Assembly: GCF_003096415.1 (NCBI RefSeq)
Contig: NZ_QEKH01000039.1
Location: forward strand, 1-38,984
From: Victivallis vadensis
Lineage (GTDB): Bacteria; Verrucomicrobiota; Lentisphaeria; Victivallales; Victivallaceae
Direction: 5' to 3'
Length of the DNA stretch: 38,984 nt
This document shows, in pieces, positions 1 to 7,975 of this stretch. The translations under genes were made by a program, and so were the position numbers. Under the pieces are notes generated by a model that worked only from the letters and a program-made list of their open reading frames with translations, searched no databases and was not told where the DNA came from. Position 1 is the stretch's first letter, and every line of letters begins with the position of its first letter.

Positions 1-66
1 GCCTGGGCTTGAGGCATGGGCACTGACACACCGACTTCCACGGAAGGGCACGGAGCGGCAAAGGAA

Positions 67-95
67 TTGTATTTTCTGGAGTGCGGCGGTATATT
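67..95 (+). promoter_or_regulatory. sigma70-like promoter before the GH18-like gene
   Basis: TTGTAT at 67-72 and TATATT at 90-95 are separated by exactly 17 bases. Transcription would begin near 102, which supports translation from the ATG at 139 and not from an upstream in-frame ATG at 16. Judged by eye only. Confidence 0.5.
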
Positions 96-138
96 GGAAG
101 CGGTTGGAAGATTGGGATTCGTCGAGAGTGTGTGGATT

Positions 139-1155
139 ATGGGACGGTATGCCTGGTTGAAAAAATTGGGGCAAAGCCTGCTGCGGATTGCTGTTGCATT
201 GAGTGTGTTGCTCGGGATTCCCGCATTGCTGTACTGGTTGTGGACTCCGGGAATTGCTGAGGCGGCGGGAAAGTTCGATCAGGGTCAGAATGCCGTGTGG
301 CTGGGACATGGATGGCTGGGAGATGACTCGTGGTTTGAACGGAATTCCCGTGAGCCGGAACTTTTTCGTAGTTCCGGAAAGCTCACGGAACTGATGCGGC
401 AATTGCAGTCGCAGCATATCCGGTTTGTGTATCCGCATCTCTGCCCGGCGCAATTCAACGGCGCGATCGCTCCTTATGACGATGCGCAGATGGAACGTTT
501 TCTGGATGCGGCGCAGGAGTTCGGCATTGAGGTGATTCCGTGGATCGGCGGCGTTCTGGGGGAGTCCGCGCGGCTTGAAAACTGGCGTTGGCGCGACGGT
601 TTCGCTGCATCCGTCAAGGAGTTGCTGGAGAAGCACCCGCGTCTGGCCGGCGTTCAGGTCAATATTGAACCGCTTCCCTCCGGCAATTCCGATTTTCTGT
701 TGCTGCTGGATGAACTGCGGCCGGTCCTGAAGGGGCGGATCCTCGGTGTAGCCGCTTATCCGCCGCCGACTCGCTGGCATCCCCATGCGGATGTCCACTG
801 GGAGTTGCCGTATCTTGCCGAAGTTGCAAAACGTTCCGACCAGATGGCGGTGATGATGTACGATACAGCCATTAAGCTGGAAAAATTTTATATTCGATTG
901 ATGACGCAGTGGACGCGGGAATTGCAGGAAATGTCGACCGGCGGCAATTGCAAGCTGCTGCTCGGTGTGCCGGCCTATGAGGATGCGGGTTCCGGTTATC
1001 ATCATCCGGAGGTGGAAAACCTGACCTCGGCGCTTGCCGGAATTCAGGCGGCGGAACCGGGAGGAAATTACATCGGTTGCGCGATCTATTGCGAATGGGA
1101 GATGACGCCGGAAAAATGGCGGATATGGAATTCGCACTTTCTTCCGCAGCCGTGA
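139..1155 (+). CDS. membrane-anchored GH18-like TIM-barrel protein
   Basis: This 338-residue protein starts with a basic stretch and one hydrophobic segment (about residues 11-36), a signal anchor that would place the rest outside the cytoplasmic membrane. The body resembles glycoside hydrolase family 18 barrels: a strand ending GVQVNIEP sits where GH18 has its acidic catalytic motif, and QMAVMMYDT resembles the conserved later strand of chitinase-like proteins. The full DxxDxDxE motif is absent, so activity on chitin or N-acetylglucosamine polymers cannot be claimed. The start at 139 is preferred because of the promoter at 67-95, although no strong ribosome site is visible; an in-frame ATG at 16 would add 41 unconvincing residues. 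The gene is convergent with the hydrogenase operon, with 21 bases between stops. Fold is likely; substrate is unknown. Confidence 0.6.
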   Translation: MGRYAWLKKLGQSLLRIAVALSVLLGIPALLYWLWTPGIAEAAGKFDQGQNAVWLGHGWLGDDSWFERNSREPELFRSSGKLTELMRQLQSQHIRFVYPHLCPAQFNGAIAPYDDAQMERFLDAAQEFGIEVIPWIGGVLGESARLENWRWRDGFAASVKELLEKHPRLAGVQVNIEPLPSGNSDFLLLLDELRPVLKGRILGVAAYPPPTRWHPHADVHWELPYLAEVAKRSDQMAVMMYDTAIKLEKFYIRLMTQWTRELQEMSTGGNCKLLLGVPAYEDAGSGYHHPEVENLTSALAGIQAAEPGGNYIGCAIYCEWEMTPEKWRIWNSHFLPQP

Positions 1156-1176
1156 TGGAAAGCTTCGTTGCGCTCG

Positions 1177-2358
1177 TCATACGAAATGGATGCGGACCTC
1201 TTTCATATACCGGTCGCTCAGCACGGCGCCGAGGCGTTTTATGATGTTGCGTCGCAGTTCGAGGTCGACCGGCAGGTTCGGGTCCTGATGGGCTTCGTTG
1301 ATCCGTGTCCCGACCAGGAATTCGATGATGTCGTTGCGGCGCATCAGCTCCACCAGCCGACCGGCGGGGTCGAGCTTGCTGAACTCATTGTTTTCCAGAT
1401 AGCGGGCGGCGCGGGTCAGGGTGAAGATGCCTTCAGTGACCAGATCGGCGCCGGGCATACGGGAAAGCGGGGGCAGGTCGCCGCTGACGGTGTCGAGGTC
1501 GATGGTCAGCGGCCGGCCGAGTTCGCGGGAGATGATTTCGGCGGAGGTGCCGCCGGAGATCACCTTCGTCCCCTCGAACTCGCGGAAGGTGCGGGCGCAT
1601 TCCGCATCGCGGGCCTGATCGAACGGCGGACCGGTGAACAGCAGCATCCGGCGCGGTTTGCGGAAGTAAAGGCAGGCGCAGGAGATATCGTCGGCGGGAC
1701 GCTGGCCGGGCTCGTGGGCGACGGCTTCGCGCAGGATGCGTTCGGAAAGTTCCTGTGCGCAGATATCCGGCTGGGCCGCCACCTGCTCCGCCGCATATTC
1801 TTCGACGCCGGAGCCGCGCCAGCCGAGCGGAAAACGCGGCGTGCCGAGCCCGGCCTGCGTAACCCCGTCGGAAAAGAAGAGAACCCGGTCTTCCGCCTGG
1901 GCCTGAAAGGTATAGGCGGTCATGGCGCGTTCGCGGTATTTGGGCGAGGAAAACTCCCGCCCTTCGACCGGAAACGGCCTGCCGTGCCGCAGCAGCAGGA
2001 ATTCCGGATTCCCCATCTCCACAATGCGGGTCACGCCGCCGAGGCGGGTGTCGACGATGGTGAAGGTCGCGTAGCTGATCTGCCGTACCTGACAGACCGG
2101 CAGCGCATCCATGATGATTTCGGCGGAGTGGACGATCTCGCGGTCCTCCGCGCTGAACCGCAGCGCCATCGTGGTGGTCATCAAAGCGAGGATGTTCGCC
2201 TTTACTCCATGTCCCAGTCCGTCCGCCAGCACCGCCAGCAGCCGTTCTTCGGCCGGAATCCGCTTGAAGGCGACCGCATCCCCGCAGGCTTTTTCCTGAA
2301 AGTGGCAGCACTGGCTGAAGCCGGTGTCGATGAAGAGGTTGCCGGTGGTCAGATTCAT
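1177..2358 (-). CDS. SpoIIE-family PP2C-type serine/threonine phosphatase
   Basis: This 393-residue soluble protein has PP2C/SpoIIE phosphatase features: ADGLGHGVKA around residues 45-54 carries the first metal-binding Asp-Gly, FFSDGVTQAG is the mid-domain Asp-Gly motif, and PADDISC holds the late Asp pair. The family removes phosphate from Ser/Thr of regulatory proteins such as anti-anti-sigma factors. The last third (after CLYF) is an extra region of unknown role. It is the last gene of the rex operon and its start overlaps the hydrogenase stop by 4 bases, so the two are probably translationally coupled. With a PAS-containing hydrogenase upstream, the simplest reading is an output module whose activity depends on the hydrogenase sensor. 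No antagonist or kinase partner is encoded nearby, so the target is unknown. Confidence 0.85.
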   Translation of the reverse strand: MNLTTGNLFIDTGFSQCCHFQEKACGDAVAFKRIPAEERLLAVLADGLGHGVKANILALMTTTMALRFSAEDREIVHSAEIIMDALPVCQVRQISYATFTIVDTRLGGVTRIVEMGNPEFLLLRHGRPFPVEGREFSSPKYRERAMTAYTFQAQAEDRVLFFSDGVTQAGLGTPRFPLGWRGSGVEEYAAEQVAAQPDICAQELSERILREAVAHEPGQRPADDISCACLYFRKPRRMLLFTGPPFDQARDAECARTFREFEGTKVISGGTSAEIISRELGRPLTIDLDTVSGDLPPLSRMPGADLVTEGIFTLTRAARYLENNEFSKLDPAGRLVELMRRNDIIEFLVGTRINEAHQDPNLPVDLELRRNIIKRLGAVLSDRYMKEVRIHFV

Positions 2359-4103
2359 AACGGCTGTTCCTCCGGCGGCGGTTCGGGCGGGATCAGGGTT
2401 TCATCGGCGTAGTCGTCGGCGATGGAACGGAGCAGGAGCTCGGTATCGGCCATCTGTTCGCCGAGGCGGCAGGCGATCTCCTGCACGGTGGCGAGGTTGC
2501 GGTCGATCACTTCCCGGGCGCGCGCGGCGATCTGTTCGCGGCGCAGTTCGGTGCTGGTCACGTCGAACATCACCGCGCCGATCACCTCGCCCGGCTCGAT
2601 GTTGAAAATGTTCACGTTGAAGAGCCGCTTGCCGCACTTCAGCGAATCGCGGCGCACATCGCGGCCGCTCTGCAGAGAGGATTCAAAGAGCGCGTAAAAA
2701 GGGACGATCCGGCTCAGGTCGGCTCCTGCCAGCCCCGGGCAGGCGTCGAAGGCTTCGACCGTATCCGCACCGAACAGCTCGGCGAAATTGCGGTTGCATT
2801 CGATGATCTGGAGCTTTTTGTCGGCGATCACCACGCCGGAGGAGATGCTGCGCAGCAGCGCATTCGCCTTTTTCTGCGCCTGTTTTTTCAGGTAGGAAAC
2901 GCACATTGACGGCTCGGCGTGGCCGGAGAGCAGCGCCTGCGCGAAGTTGCGGCAGGTATCGTAGCCGCAGCCGTCGCAGTTGAGTTCGTCTTCGGGACAG
3001 GTCTTGCCGATGCTCCGCAACGCGGCGACGATATCGTTTCCCGCCGGAACCGGGGCGGCGACCGCGTCGCCGGGAAATTTCGCATGGATGCTGCCGGAGG
3101 TGCTGCGTTCGCGGGGACGGTCGGGCCACCGGGTGTGGCGCAGCACCCGCAGCCGTTCGAGCAGGCCGGGGGAGTCATGTTCGGCGCAGGGGCCGTGCAC
3201 ACAGCCGCCGGGACAGGCGAGCATTTCGACGAAAACCGCCTCTCCTTCCGGCATCCCTTCGAGGCCGCCGAGCGCCAGTTTCAGGTTGTCCAGCCCGGTC
3301 AGCGTCGCGTAGTGGACTTCGGAACCGGCGGTTTGGAACCGGATGGTGTCGTTCATGCCGCCTTCGACCGGATACTGCGCCCCCTCCTCGGCTGCTTCGG
3401 GCACGAATCCGTCGGCGGGATCGGCGGCCAGCCGTTCGGGATCGATCGAAGCCTCGCGGAACATCTGGCGCAGTTCGGGGTAGGTGACCGCGAGATTGAG
3501 CAGCTCCGGATTGCGGTCCGCCTCATTCTTCTTGCCGATGCAGGGGCCGATGAAAACCACCCGGATCCCGTCCCCGTACCGGTCGCGCAGCATCCGGGCG
3601 TGCGCCATCAGCGGCGAGCCGACCGGTGTGATGCAGCCGGCGAGATGGGGCAGGTATTTGCGCACGAAATCCACCGCGGTCGGGCAGGCCGACGAGAGCA
3701 GCAGCCCGGCGGAGCCGCCATCCAGCTCTTTGGCGACCTGCGCCGAAACCAGTTGCGCGCCGAGCGCGGTTTCACTGACTCCGGCGAAGCCGAGCTGCTT
3801 CAGCGCCCGGATCAACTGGCCGGAGGCCACGTTCTTGAATTCGCTGACCCACGACGGCGCCAGCGAGGCGTAAACGGGAGCCGGTTCGGAGAGCAGCAGC
3901 CGCAGCCGTCCGGTGCCGTTGCGCACCTGCTTGGCCTTGACCGGGCAGACTTCGACGCATTTGCCGCAGGCGACGCAAAGCTCCGGAATCACGGCGGCGT
4001 GGCCGTCGCGGACCCGGATCGCCTTGACCGGACAGTGGCGGACGCATTTGTAACAATCCTGGCATTCGGCTTCGATGGTATAAACCGGATAGGCGTGGGT
4101 CAT
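2355..4103 (-). CDS. hydS: sensory-type [FeFe]-hydrogenase with PAS domain (HydS-like)
   Basis: 582 residues. Two ferredoxin [4Fe-4S] motifs lie at the N-terminus (Cys14/17/20/24 and Cys43/46/49/53). The H-cluster domain follows, with its three ligand motifs: SSACPT (Cys140), GPCIGKK (Cys188) and ACPGGC (Cys297, Cys301). A further Fe-S motif (Cys369, 376, 379, 384, possibly 401) precedes a PAS domain at about 413-525. All H-cluster cysteines are kept, but the proton-relay Cys beside Cys140 is Ala and the Met of the catalytic MPC motif is Gly. As I recall, these same substitutions mark group C sensory hydrogenases such as Thermotoga HydS. A role in sensing H2 or redox state is therefore more likely than bulk H2 turnover. 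It sits between a 2Fe-2S protein gene (3-base gap) and the phosphatase gene (4-base overlap). Hydrogenase maturases are not in the window. Confidence 0.88.
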   Translation of the reverse strand: MTHAYPVYTIEAECQDCYKCVRHCPVKAIRVRDGHAAVIPELCVACGKCVEVCPVKAKQVRNGTGRLRLLLSEPAPVYASLAPSWVSEFKNVASGQLIRALKQLGFAGVSETALGAQLVSAQVAKELDGGSAGLLLSSACPTAVDFVRKYLPHLAGCITPVGSPLMAHARMLRDRYGDGIRVVFIGPCIGKKNEADRNPELLNLAVTYPELRQMFREASIDPERLAADPADGFVPEAAEEGAQYPVEGGMNDTIRFQTAGSEVHYATLTGLDNLKLALGGLEGMPEGEAVFVEMLACPGGCVHGPCAEHDSPGLLERLRVLRHTRWPDRPRERSTSGSIHAKFPGDAVAAPVPAGNDIVAALRSIGKTCPEDELNCDGCGYDTCRNFAQALLSGHAEPSMCVSYLKKQAQKKANALLRSISSGVVIADKKLQIIECNRNFAELFGADTVEAFDACPGLAGADLSRIVPFYALFESSLQSGRDVRRDSLKCGKRLFNVNIFNIEPGEVIGAVMFDVTSTELRREQIAARAREVIDRNLATVQEIACRLGEQMADTELLLRSIADDYADETLIPPEPPPEEQPL

Positions 4104-4106
4104 GGT

Positions 4107-4346
4107 CTACCGCTCCTTGAGTTTGGCTTCGAGGAGGTCGATCAGCGATTCGGAGTCGACCCGTTCAAAATTTTCACCGTCGATGCTGAGGTTGGGGCCG
4201 GTGCGGCACTTGCCGACGCAGCCGCGGCCGGTCAGCGTGCAGTCGATCCGGTGTCCGGCGAGATACTCCTCGATGATTTTCAAATTGCGCTTGTTGCCGC
4301 GGGCGAAACAGCTGCTGCCCATGCAGATCACGATGGTGTGCTTCAT
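4107..4346 (-). CDS. thioredoxin-like [2Fe-2S] ferredoxin
   Basis: A 79-residue protein of the thioredoxin-fold ferredoxin type found as NuoE/HydC-like domains. Ligand cysteines are Cys8 and Cys13 (CMGSSC) and Cys43 and Cys47 (CVGKC), the usual two-pair pattern. The start at 4346 is fixed by an AAGGAG site 5 bases upstream and by a 4-base overlap with the rex stop; a longer in-frame extension upstream would run inside rex and is rejected. It probably passes electrons to or from the hydrogenase encoded 3 bases downstream. It lacks the NuoF-like partner of energy-conserving hydrogenases, which fits a signalling rather than a respiratory role. Confidence 0.82.
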   Translation of the reverse strand: MKHTIVICMGSSCFARGNKRNLKIIEEYLAGHRIDCTLTGRGCVGKCRTGPNLSIDGENFERVDSESLIDLLEAKLKER

Positions 4347-4996
4347 GGATTCTCCTTGCGTTCCCGGAGTTTTTCTGCGAGTTTGACCGACAGTACCGCG
4401 AGATCGCCGCCGAGGTTGACCCGTTGGCGGATGATGTGTTCGGGGAGCTGCAAAGTGTGGGCGGTGAAGTTCCAGATCGCGAGGATGCCGGAATCCACCA
4501 TCAGTTCGGCGGTTTTCTGGGCGTCGTCGTCCGGCACACACAGAATGCCGATGTGGATGCCGAGGCGGCCGGTATAGTGGGCGAAATGGGAGAGGCCGAA
4601 TACCGGAACTCCGTGAATCTCCAGCCCCTCCTCCACCGGGTCCGGATCGAACGCCGCGACGATTCTGACCCCGTAGGCGGCGAATCCGGAGTAACCCAGC
4701 AGCGCCCGCCCGAAGTCGCCGGTTCCGACCAGAAACGCTTCGGAGCTGTTCTTCCAGCCGAGGAAGGTTTCAATTCCGTCGATCAGCTCCTCCACCCGGA
4801 AGCCGACGCCGGGGGAGCCGACCACGCCGAGCATCTCCATGTCCTTGCGGGCGATGATCGTGTCGATGTGCAGGGCGCGGGCCAGCGCCGGGCTGGCGAC
4901 CCGCAGTTGTCCTTCCGCCTGCAGCCGTTTGAGTTCCCGCAGATAGGCGGGCAGCCGCTTCAGGGCCGGTATGCTGTAAACATTGCTCTTTTTCAT
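4343..4996 (-). CDS. rex: redox-sensing transcriptional repressor Rex
   Basis: 217 residues, the usual Rex size. The N-terminal winged helix (about 5-75) is followed by an NAD(H)-binding Rossmann fold with GTGDFG at 91-96, FDPDP near 116-120 and the family hallmark WNF at 175-177. Rex binds DNA when NADH is low and releases it when NADH rises. The start at 4996 is chosen because MKKSNVYSIP matches Rex N-termini and a GAGAGGA site lies just upstream; a longer frame to 5095 would cover the promoter. It is the first gene of the operon with the 2Fe-2S protein, hydrogenase and phosphatase, so the operon is probably controlled by NADH/NAD+ ratio and autoregulated. I could not find a clear TTGTGAA-type Rex operator between 4997 and 5196. 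Confidence 0.9.
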   Translation of the reverse strand: MKKSNVYSIPALKRLPAYLRELKRLQAEGQLRVASPALARALHIDTIIARKDMEMLGVVGSPGVGFRVEELIDGIETFLGWKNSSEAFLVGTGDFGRALLGYSGFAAYGVRIVAAFDPDPVEEGLEIHGVPVFGLSHFAHYTGRLGIHIGILCVPDDDAQKTAELMVDSGILAIWNFTAHTLQLPEHIIRQRVNLGGDLAVLSVKLAEKLRERKENP

Positions 4997-5034
4997 TTCC
5001 TCTCCCGGAAAACTTCGGAACCCTGTATAAAAAG

Positions 5035-5062
5035 AAGATAGCCAGTTATATCGGAAAGTCAA
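5035..5062 (-). promoter_or_regulatory. promoter of the rex-hydrogenase operon
   Basis: On the minus strand TTGACT (5062-5057) and TATCTT (5040-5035) are 16 bases apart, with rex starting about 38 bases after the -10 box. It is divergent from the lacI promoter at 5127-5155, so the 200 bases between the two genes serve both directions. Confidence 0.5.
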
Positions 5063-5126
5063 GCGCCAGGAAATGGCAGGCAGCGGCAAAAACATCGAAA
5101 AAAATGGAAAATTTTACTTTTGCCTC

Positions 5127-5155
5127 TTGCTTTTTGCCGTGAAATCGGGTATAAT
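5127..5155 (+). promoter_or_regulatory. promoter of the first LacI gene
   Basis: TTGCTT at 5127-5132 and a perfect TATAAT at 5150-5155 are separated by 17 bases. Transcription would start near 5162, which rules out the ATG at 5161 as a useful start and supports the ATG at 5197. Confidence 0.65.
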
Positions 5156-5196
5156 TATCCATGTGCTACAACGATGAAGCAGAATTGGAATCAAGA

Positions 5197-6201
5197 ATGG
5201 TCAGGAAGAATTCAACGGTAACTCTGAAGGATATCGCGCAGGAGCTGGGGCTGTCGGTCAAAGCGGTTTCGACCGGGCTGAACGGCACCGGGCGGCTGTC
5301 GCCCGAAACCCGCAAGAAGATTCAGGAGGCCGCCCGCAGGATGGGGTACACGCCGAATGTCGCGGCCCGGTCGCTGGTCACCCACCGCAGCAGCTTTATC
5401 GGAGTGCTGGTGCCGTACCTGAACAGCAGTTTTTTCGGCAACATCATCGCCGGTATCGAGGAAGTGGCGGGAGAACACGATTTCACGTTGTTGCTCGATT
5501 CGCTGGATTGCGATGAAAACCGGCAGCGGCGGGTGCTGTCGCGGCTGATGCAGCGCAATGTGGACGGCATCATCCTGTATCCGCAGCGCCACCAGCTCGG
5601 ACTGGCGGAGAGCCTGAAAGCGATCGGCGTGCCGGTGATTCAGGTGATGAACCATTTCGCCGAATTCGGCGAATACGCGGTCATGGTGGACAACCTGACC
5701 GGCGGGCGCGAAGCCACCGAGCACCTGATCGGGCTCGGCCACCGGAAAATCGGTTTTATCGGCCATGACGACGAGTCGCCCGAACTGGTCGCGCGCCATC
5801 GCGGCTTCGATGCGGCGATGCGGGCGCATCGGCTCGGAACGGAGTGCTGCTGCAAGTGTTTCATGTCGATCGAGTCCGGGCGGGAGGCGGCGCTGGAACT
5901 GCTGACGGCGCATCCCGAAGTGACCGCGCTTTTCGCCGCGTCGGATGTGGCGGCGCTGGGGGCGATCCGGGCGGCGCTGGAATTGGGGCGCAGGATTCCG
6001 GAGGAGCTGGCGATCATCGGCTTTGACGATCTGGAGATCGCGGCCAGGCAGATGGTCTATCCGTTGAGCACGATGGCGCAGCCCAAGGAGCGGATCGGGC
6101 AGTTGGCGGCCCGGATGATGCTGGACCTTTTCGCCGGGAAAACGGTGGAATCCCAGTTGCTGAACGCACCGTTGGTGGTCAGAAAGACGACAAGGAGTTA
6201 A
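5197..6201 (+). CDS. LacI-family transcriptional regulator (locus 1)
   Basis: 334 residues with the standard LacI layout: an N-terminal helix-turn-helix (VTLKDIAQELGLSVKAVS), a hinge (NVAARSL) and a periplasmic-binding-protein-like effector domain with the usual late signature IIGFDDLE. These proteins bind a sugar or its phosphate and leave their operators. The start at 5197 places the helix-turn-helix at the usual distance from the N-terminus and lies about 35 bases from the predicted transcription start. The next gene begins 4 bases after its stop, and that gene's AAGGAG site is inside the end of lacI. The regulator is thus part of the cluster it probably controls (to 15616). The effector is unknown. 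Confidence 0.88.
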   Translation: MVRKNSTVTLKDIAQELGLSVKAVSTGLNGTGRLSPETRKKIQEAARRMGYTPNVAARSLVTHRSSFIGVLVPYLNSSFFGNIIAGIEEVAGEHDFTLLLDSLDCDENRQRRVLSRLMQRNVDGIILYPQRHQLGLAESLKAIGVPVIQVMNHFAEFGEYAVMVDNLTGGREATEHLIGLGHRKIGFIGHDDESPELVARHRGFDAAMRAHRLGTECCCKCFMSIESGREAALELLTAHPEVTALFAASDVAALGAIRAALELGRRIPEELAIIGFDDLEIAARQMVYPLSTMAQPKERIGQLAARMMLDLFAGKTVESQLLNAPLVVRKTTRS

Positions 6202-6205
6202 AACG

Positions 6206-7162
6206 ATGAAAAAGAAGCTGTTCCCGATGCTGTTGTTGCCGCTGCTGCTGGCGGCGGAGGATTTCGAGGCTTACCCGGACGCCGCGGCGCTGCGGCGGGT
6301 CTGGCTGGAGTTCGATGCGGGCAATCCCGCGCCGGAGTCGGTCGGATTCGGCACATTGAACGGCAAGGCGATGCAGGTGACGGCGGCGCGCGATTACTCT
6401 TTGCTCTACCGGGAGATGGAAAACCCGCTCGGCGCGAAGGCCGCCGGGATCAGGCTGGCCGTGAAAGGCGACGCCTCGAATCCGGCGGATGCGGTGCTGA
6501 CTGTGGCGGTGCGCGCCGGCAAGGGCGGCGCCGACCTCGGCCGCATGGTGATTCCGCTGCGCTCCGGCGAGGCGCGGACGGTCACGGTTCCGGTCGCCGG
6601 GCTTGGAAAGCTGGACAAATTTGCGGTGCTGCTGATGTTCAACAAGATCGGCGGATCGTTGACGGCGGCTGTTGATGACATTGCCGTCGTCGCGGCGGAG
6701 CAGCTGGTGGTGGACGGCTTTGCGCAGGCTGCCGACAGCGCGGCGCTGCGGCAGGCGTGGCCGGGCTTCGATGCCGGGAATCCGGGACCGGAGCAAATGG
6801 AACTGGTGACCGTCGGCGGCAGGCCGGCGATGCGCTGCGTGACCGGAGGCCGGACCTATGCGGTGGTGAAGCACGCGGTGGAGAATCCGGCTCCGGGCAG
6901 GGCGTCGGGATTGCTGATCCGGCTGGCCGGCGCTCCCGGCAATGCGAAATCCGGCGTGATCGTATTCGGCGCGCGCCGCGACGAGGGGCAGCCGAACTTC
7001 GCCGAAGTGCAGATCGTGCCGGCGGAGAAGGCGGGGGAGTATGTGTTGAATTCCCCTGAATTCGCGAAGCTGGACCGGTTCCTGATCGTGATTTCATTCC
7101 ACAAGACGGCAGGCCAGTTCGATGTGACGGTGGAAGAGGTGGCAGTGCAGTGCCTGCGGTAA
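6206..7162 (+). CDS. secreted protein with two tandem copies of a W-F-GNP domain
   Basis: 318 residues. A short signal peptide (MKKKLFPMLLLPLLLAA) precedes two homologous modules of about 150 residues. Each opens with an acidic-aromatic stretch, then ALR..W..FDAGNP.PE, a GxxAM motif, and later a KLD(K/R)F strand. The first copy spans about 18-165 and the second about 168-318. The same module opens the secreted glycosidase-like protein at 12961. I do not recognise it as a named family; the all-beta look and the company it keeps suggest a carbohydrate-binding module. An AAGGAG site lies 8 bases before the ATG. A hairpin terminator follows at 7175-7199, so this gene may be transcribed with lacI more strongly than the genes beyond. 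Confidence 0.75.
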   Translation: MKKKLFPMLLLPLLLAAEDFEAYPDAAALRRVWLEFDAGNPAPESVGFGTLNGKAMQVTAARDYSLLYREMENPLGAKAAGIRLAVKGDASNPADAVLTVAVRAGKGGADLGRMVIPLRSGEARTVTVPVAGLGKLDKFAVLLMFNKIGGSLTAAVDDIAVVAAEQLVVDGFAQAADSAALRQAWPGFDAGNPGPEQMELVTVGGRPAMRCVTGGRTYAVVKHAVENPAPGRASGLLIRLAGAPGNAKSGVIVFGARRDEGQPNFAEVQIVPAEKAGEYVLNSPEFAKLDRFLIVISFHKTAGQFDVTVEEVAVQCLR

Positions 7163-7174
7163 GGTTCACTCCGA

Positions 7175-7199
7175 AGCGGAGGCGGAACTCCGCTTTTTC
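7175..7199 (+). terminator. intrinsic terminator or attenuator inside locus 1
   Basis: A perfect 7-bp stem (AGCGGAG at 7175-7181 with CTCCGCT at 7188-7194), a 6-base loop and a run of five T follow the stop at 7162. It separates lacI and the duplicated-domain gene from the pseudopilin and later genes, so it may lower downstream expression. Confidence 0.65.
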
Positions 7200-7246
7200 A
7201 AGGAATATCTGCTTCAACCTTGAAGCAACAAGAAAGGATGCCGACC

Positions 7247-7975
7247 ATGAAACGACATTTTACCTTAATTGAGCTGCTCGTAGTGATAGCGATCATCGCC
7301 ATTCTAGCGGGAATGCTGCTACCTGCGCTGAACCGGGCGCGGGAGAGCGCGCACGCTTCGAGCTGCCTGAGCAACCTGAAACAACTGGGCTCGGGGATGA
7401 TGCTTTATGTGGATGCGAATGACGGGATGCTGCCGCCGATGAAGCGGATTGTGGATGGAAACGCCGCCTGGTGGACCGAGTATCTGATCGGAAATAAAAT
7501 GATTACGGGCGGGGTGATGGGCTGTCCCTCCGTGAAGTCCGAAACGATCAATTGGAAAAACGTTTCGGAGGCTGACGCCTTTACCGGCAATGTGAATTTC
7601 GAGTGGCCGCATTATGCGTTGAATGAATCCTGCGCTCCTTATATGAACGATAACTTCGTGTCGCGGAAGCTGAGCCGGGCGAAGTCGCCGTCGATGACCC
7701 TGAGCAATGCGGATACGGCCAGCGGCAACAGCAGCGGCGGGGTGCGGATGTTCACTCCGAACCTGATCCAGCAGTACAACACGACCGGCAGTTTTTCGAT
7801 CATCGACCTGCGGCACGGACAGGGAGCGAATGCGCTGTTTCTGGATGGTCACGCCGCTTCTCGGAAATCTTCGACGAAGTTGCCGATCAACTATTCGTCG
7901 GATGACAACCCCTACAAAAATGCGTTTGAAGGCGACACCCAGTCGCCGGAGCCGGGAACGCTGTGGGGTTTCTGA
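7247..7975 (+). CDS. type IV pseudopilin-like protein with H-X9-DG motif (locus 1)
   Basis: 242 residues. The prepilin leader is very short (MKRH) and runs straight into [18 protein letters not shown], the hydrophobic N-terminal helix of type II secretion/type IV pilins, then the [12 protein letters not shown] continuation. The residue before Phe is His, not the usual Gly. Near the C-terminus is [12 protein letters not shown], the H-X9-DG signature seen in the expanded pseudopilin families of Planctomycetota and Lentisphaerota. An AAAGG site lies 9 bases before 7247; ATGs at 7220 and 7238 are in frame but less well placed. The stop overlaps the next gene's start by one base. It would be inserted in the inner membrane and processed by a prepilin peptidase; its job inside a sugar locus is unproven. 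Confidence 0.88.
   Translation: MKRHFTLIELLVVIAIIAILAGMLLPALNRARESAHASSCLSNLKQLGSGMMLYVDANDGMLPPMKRIVDGNAAWWTEYLIGNKMITGGVMGCPSVKSETINWKNVSEADAFTGNVNFEWPHYALNESCAPYMNDNFVSRKLSRAKSPSMTLSNADTASGNSSGGVRMFTPNLIQQYNTTGSFSIIDLRHGQGANALFLDGHAASRKSSTKLPINYSSDDNPYKNAFEGDTQSPEPGTLWGF

Noticed and set aside
16-138. Upstream in-frame start for the GH18-like protein
   Set aside because: The predicted promoter lies inside this stretch, and the signal anchor at 139 onward makes a natural N-terminus.
5161-5196. ATG at 5161 as the LacI start
   Set aside because: It is at the predicted transcription start point and would add 12 residues before the conserved helix-turn-helix.
4997-5196. Rex operator in the shared promoter region
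   Set aside because: No TTGTGAA-N4-TTCACAA-like sequence was found by eye, so only the promoters are reported.
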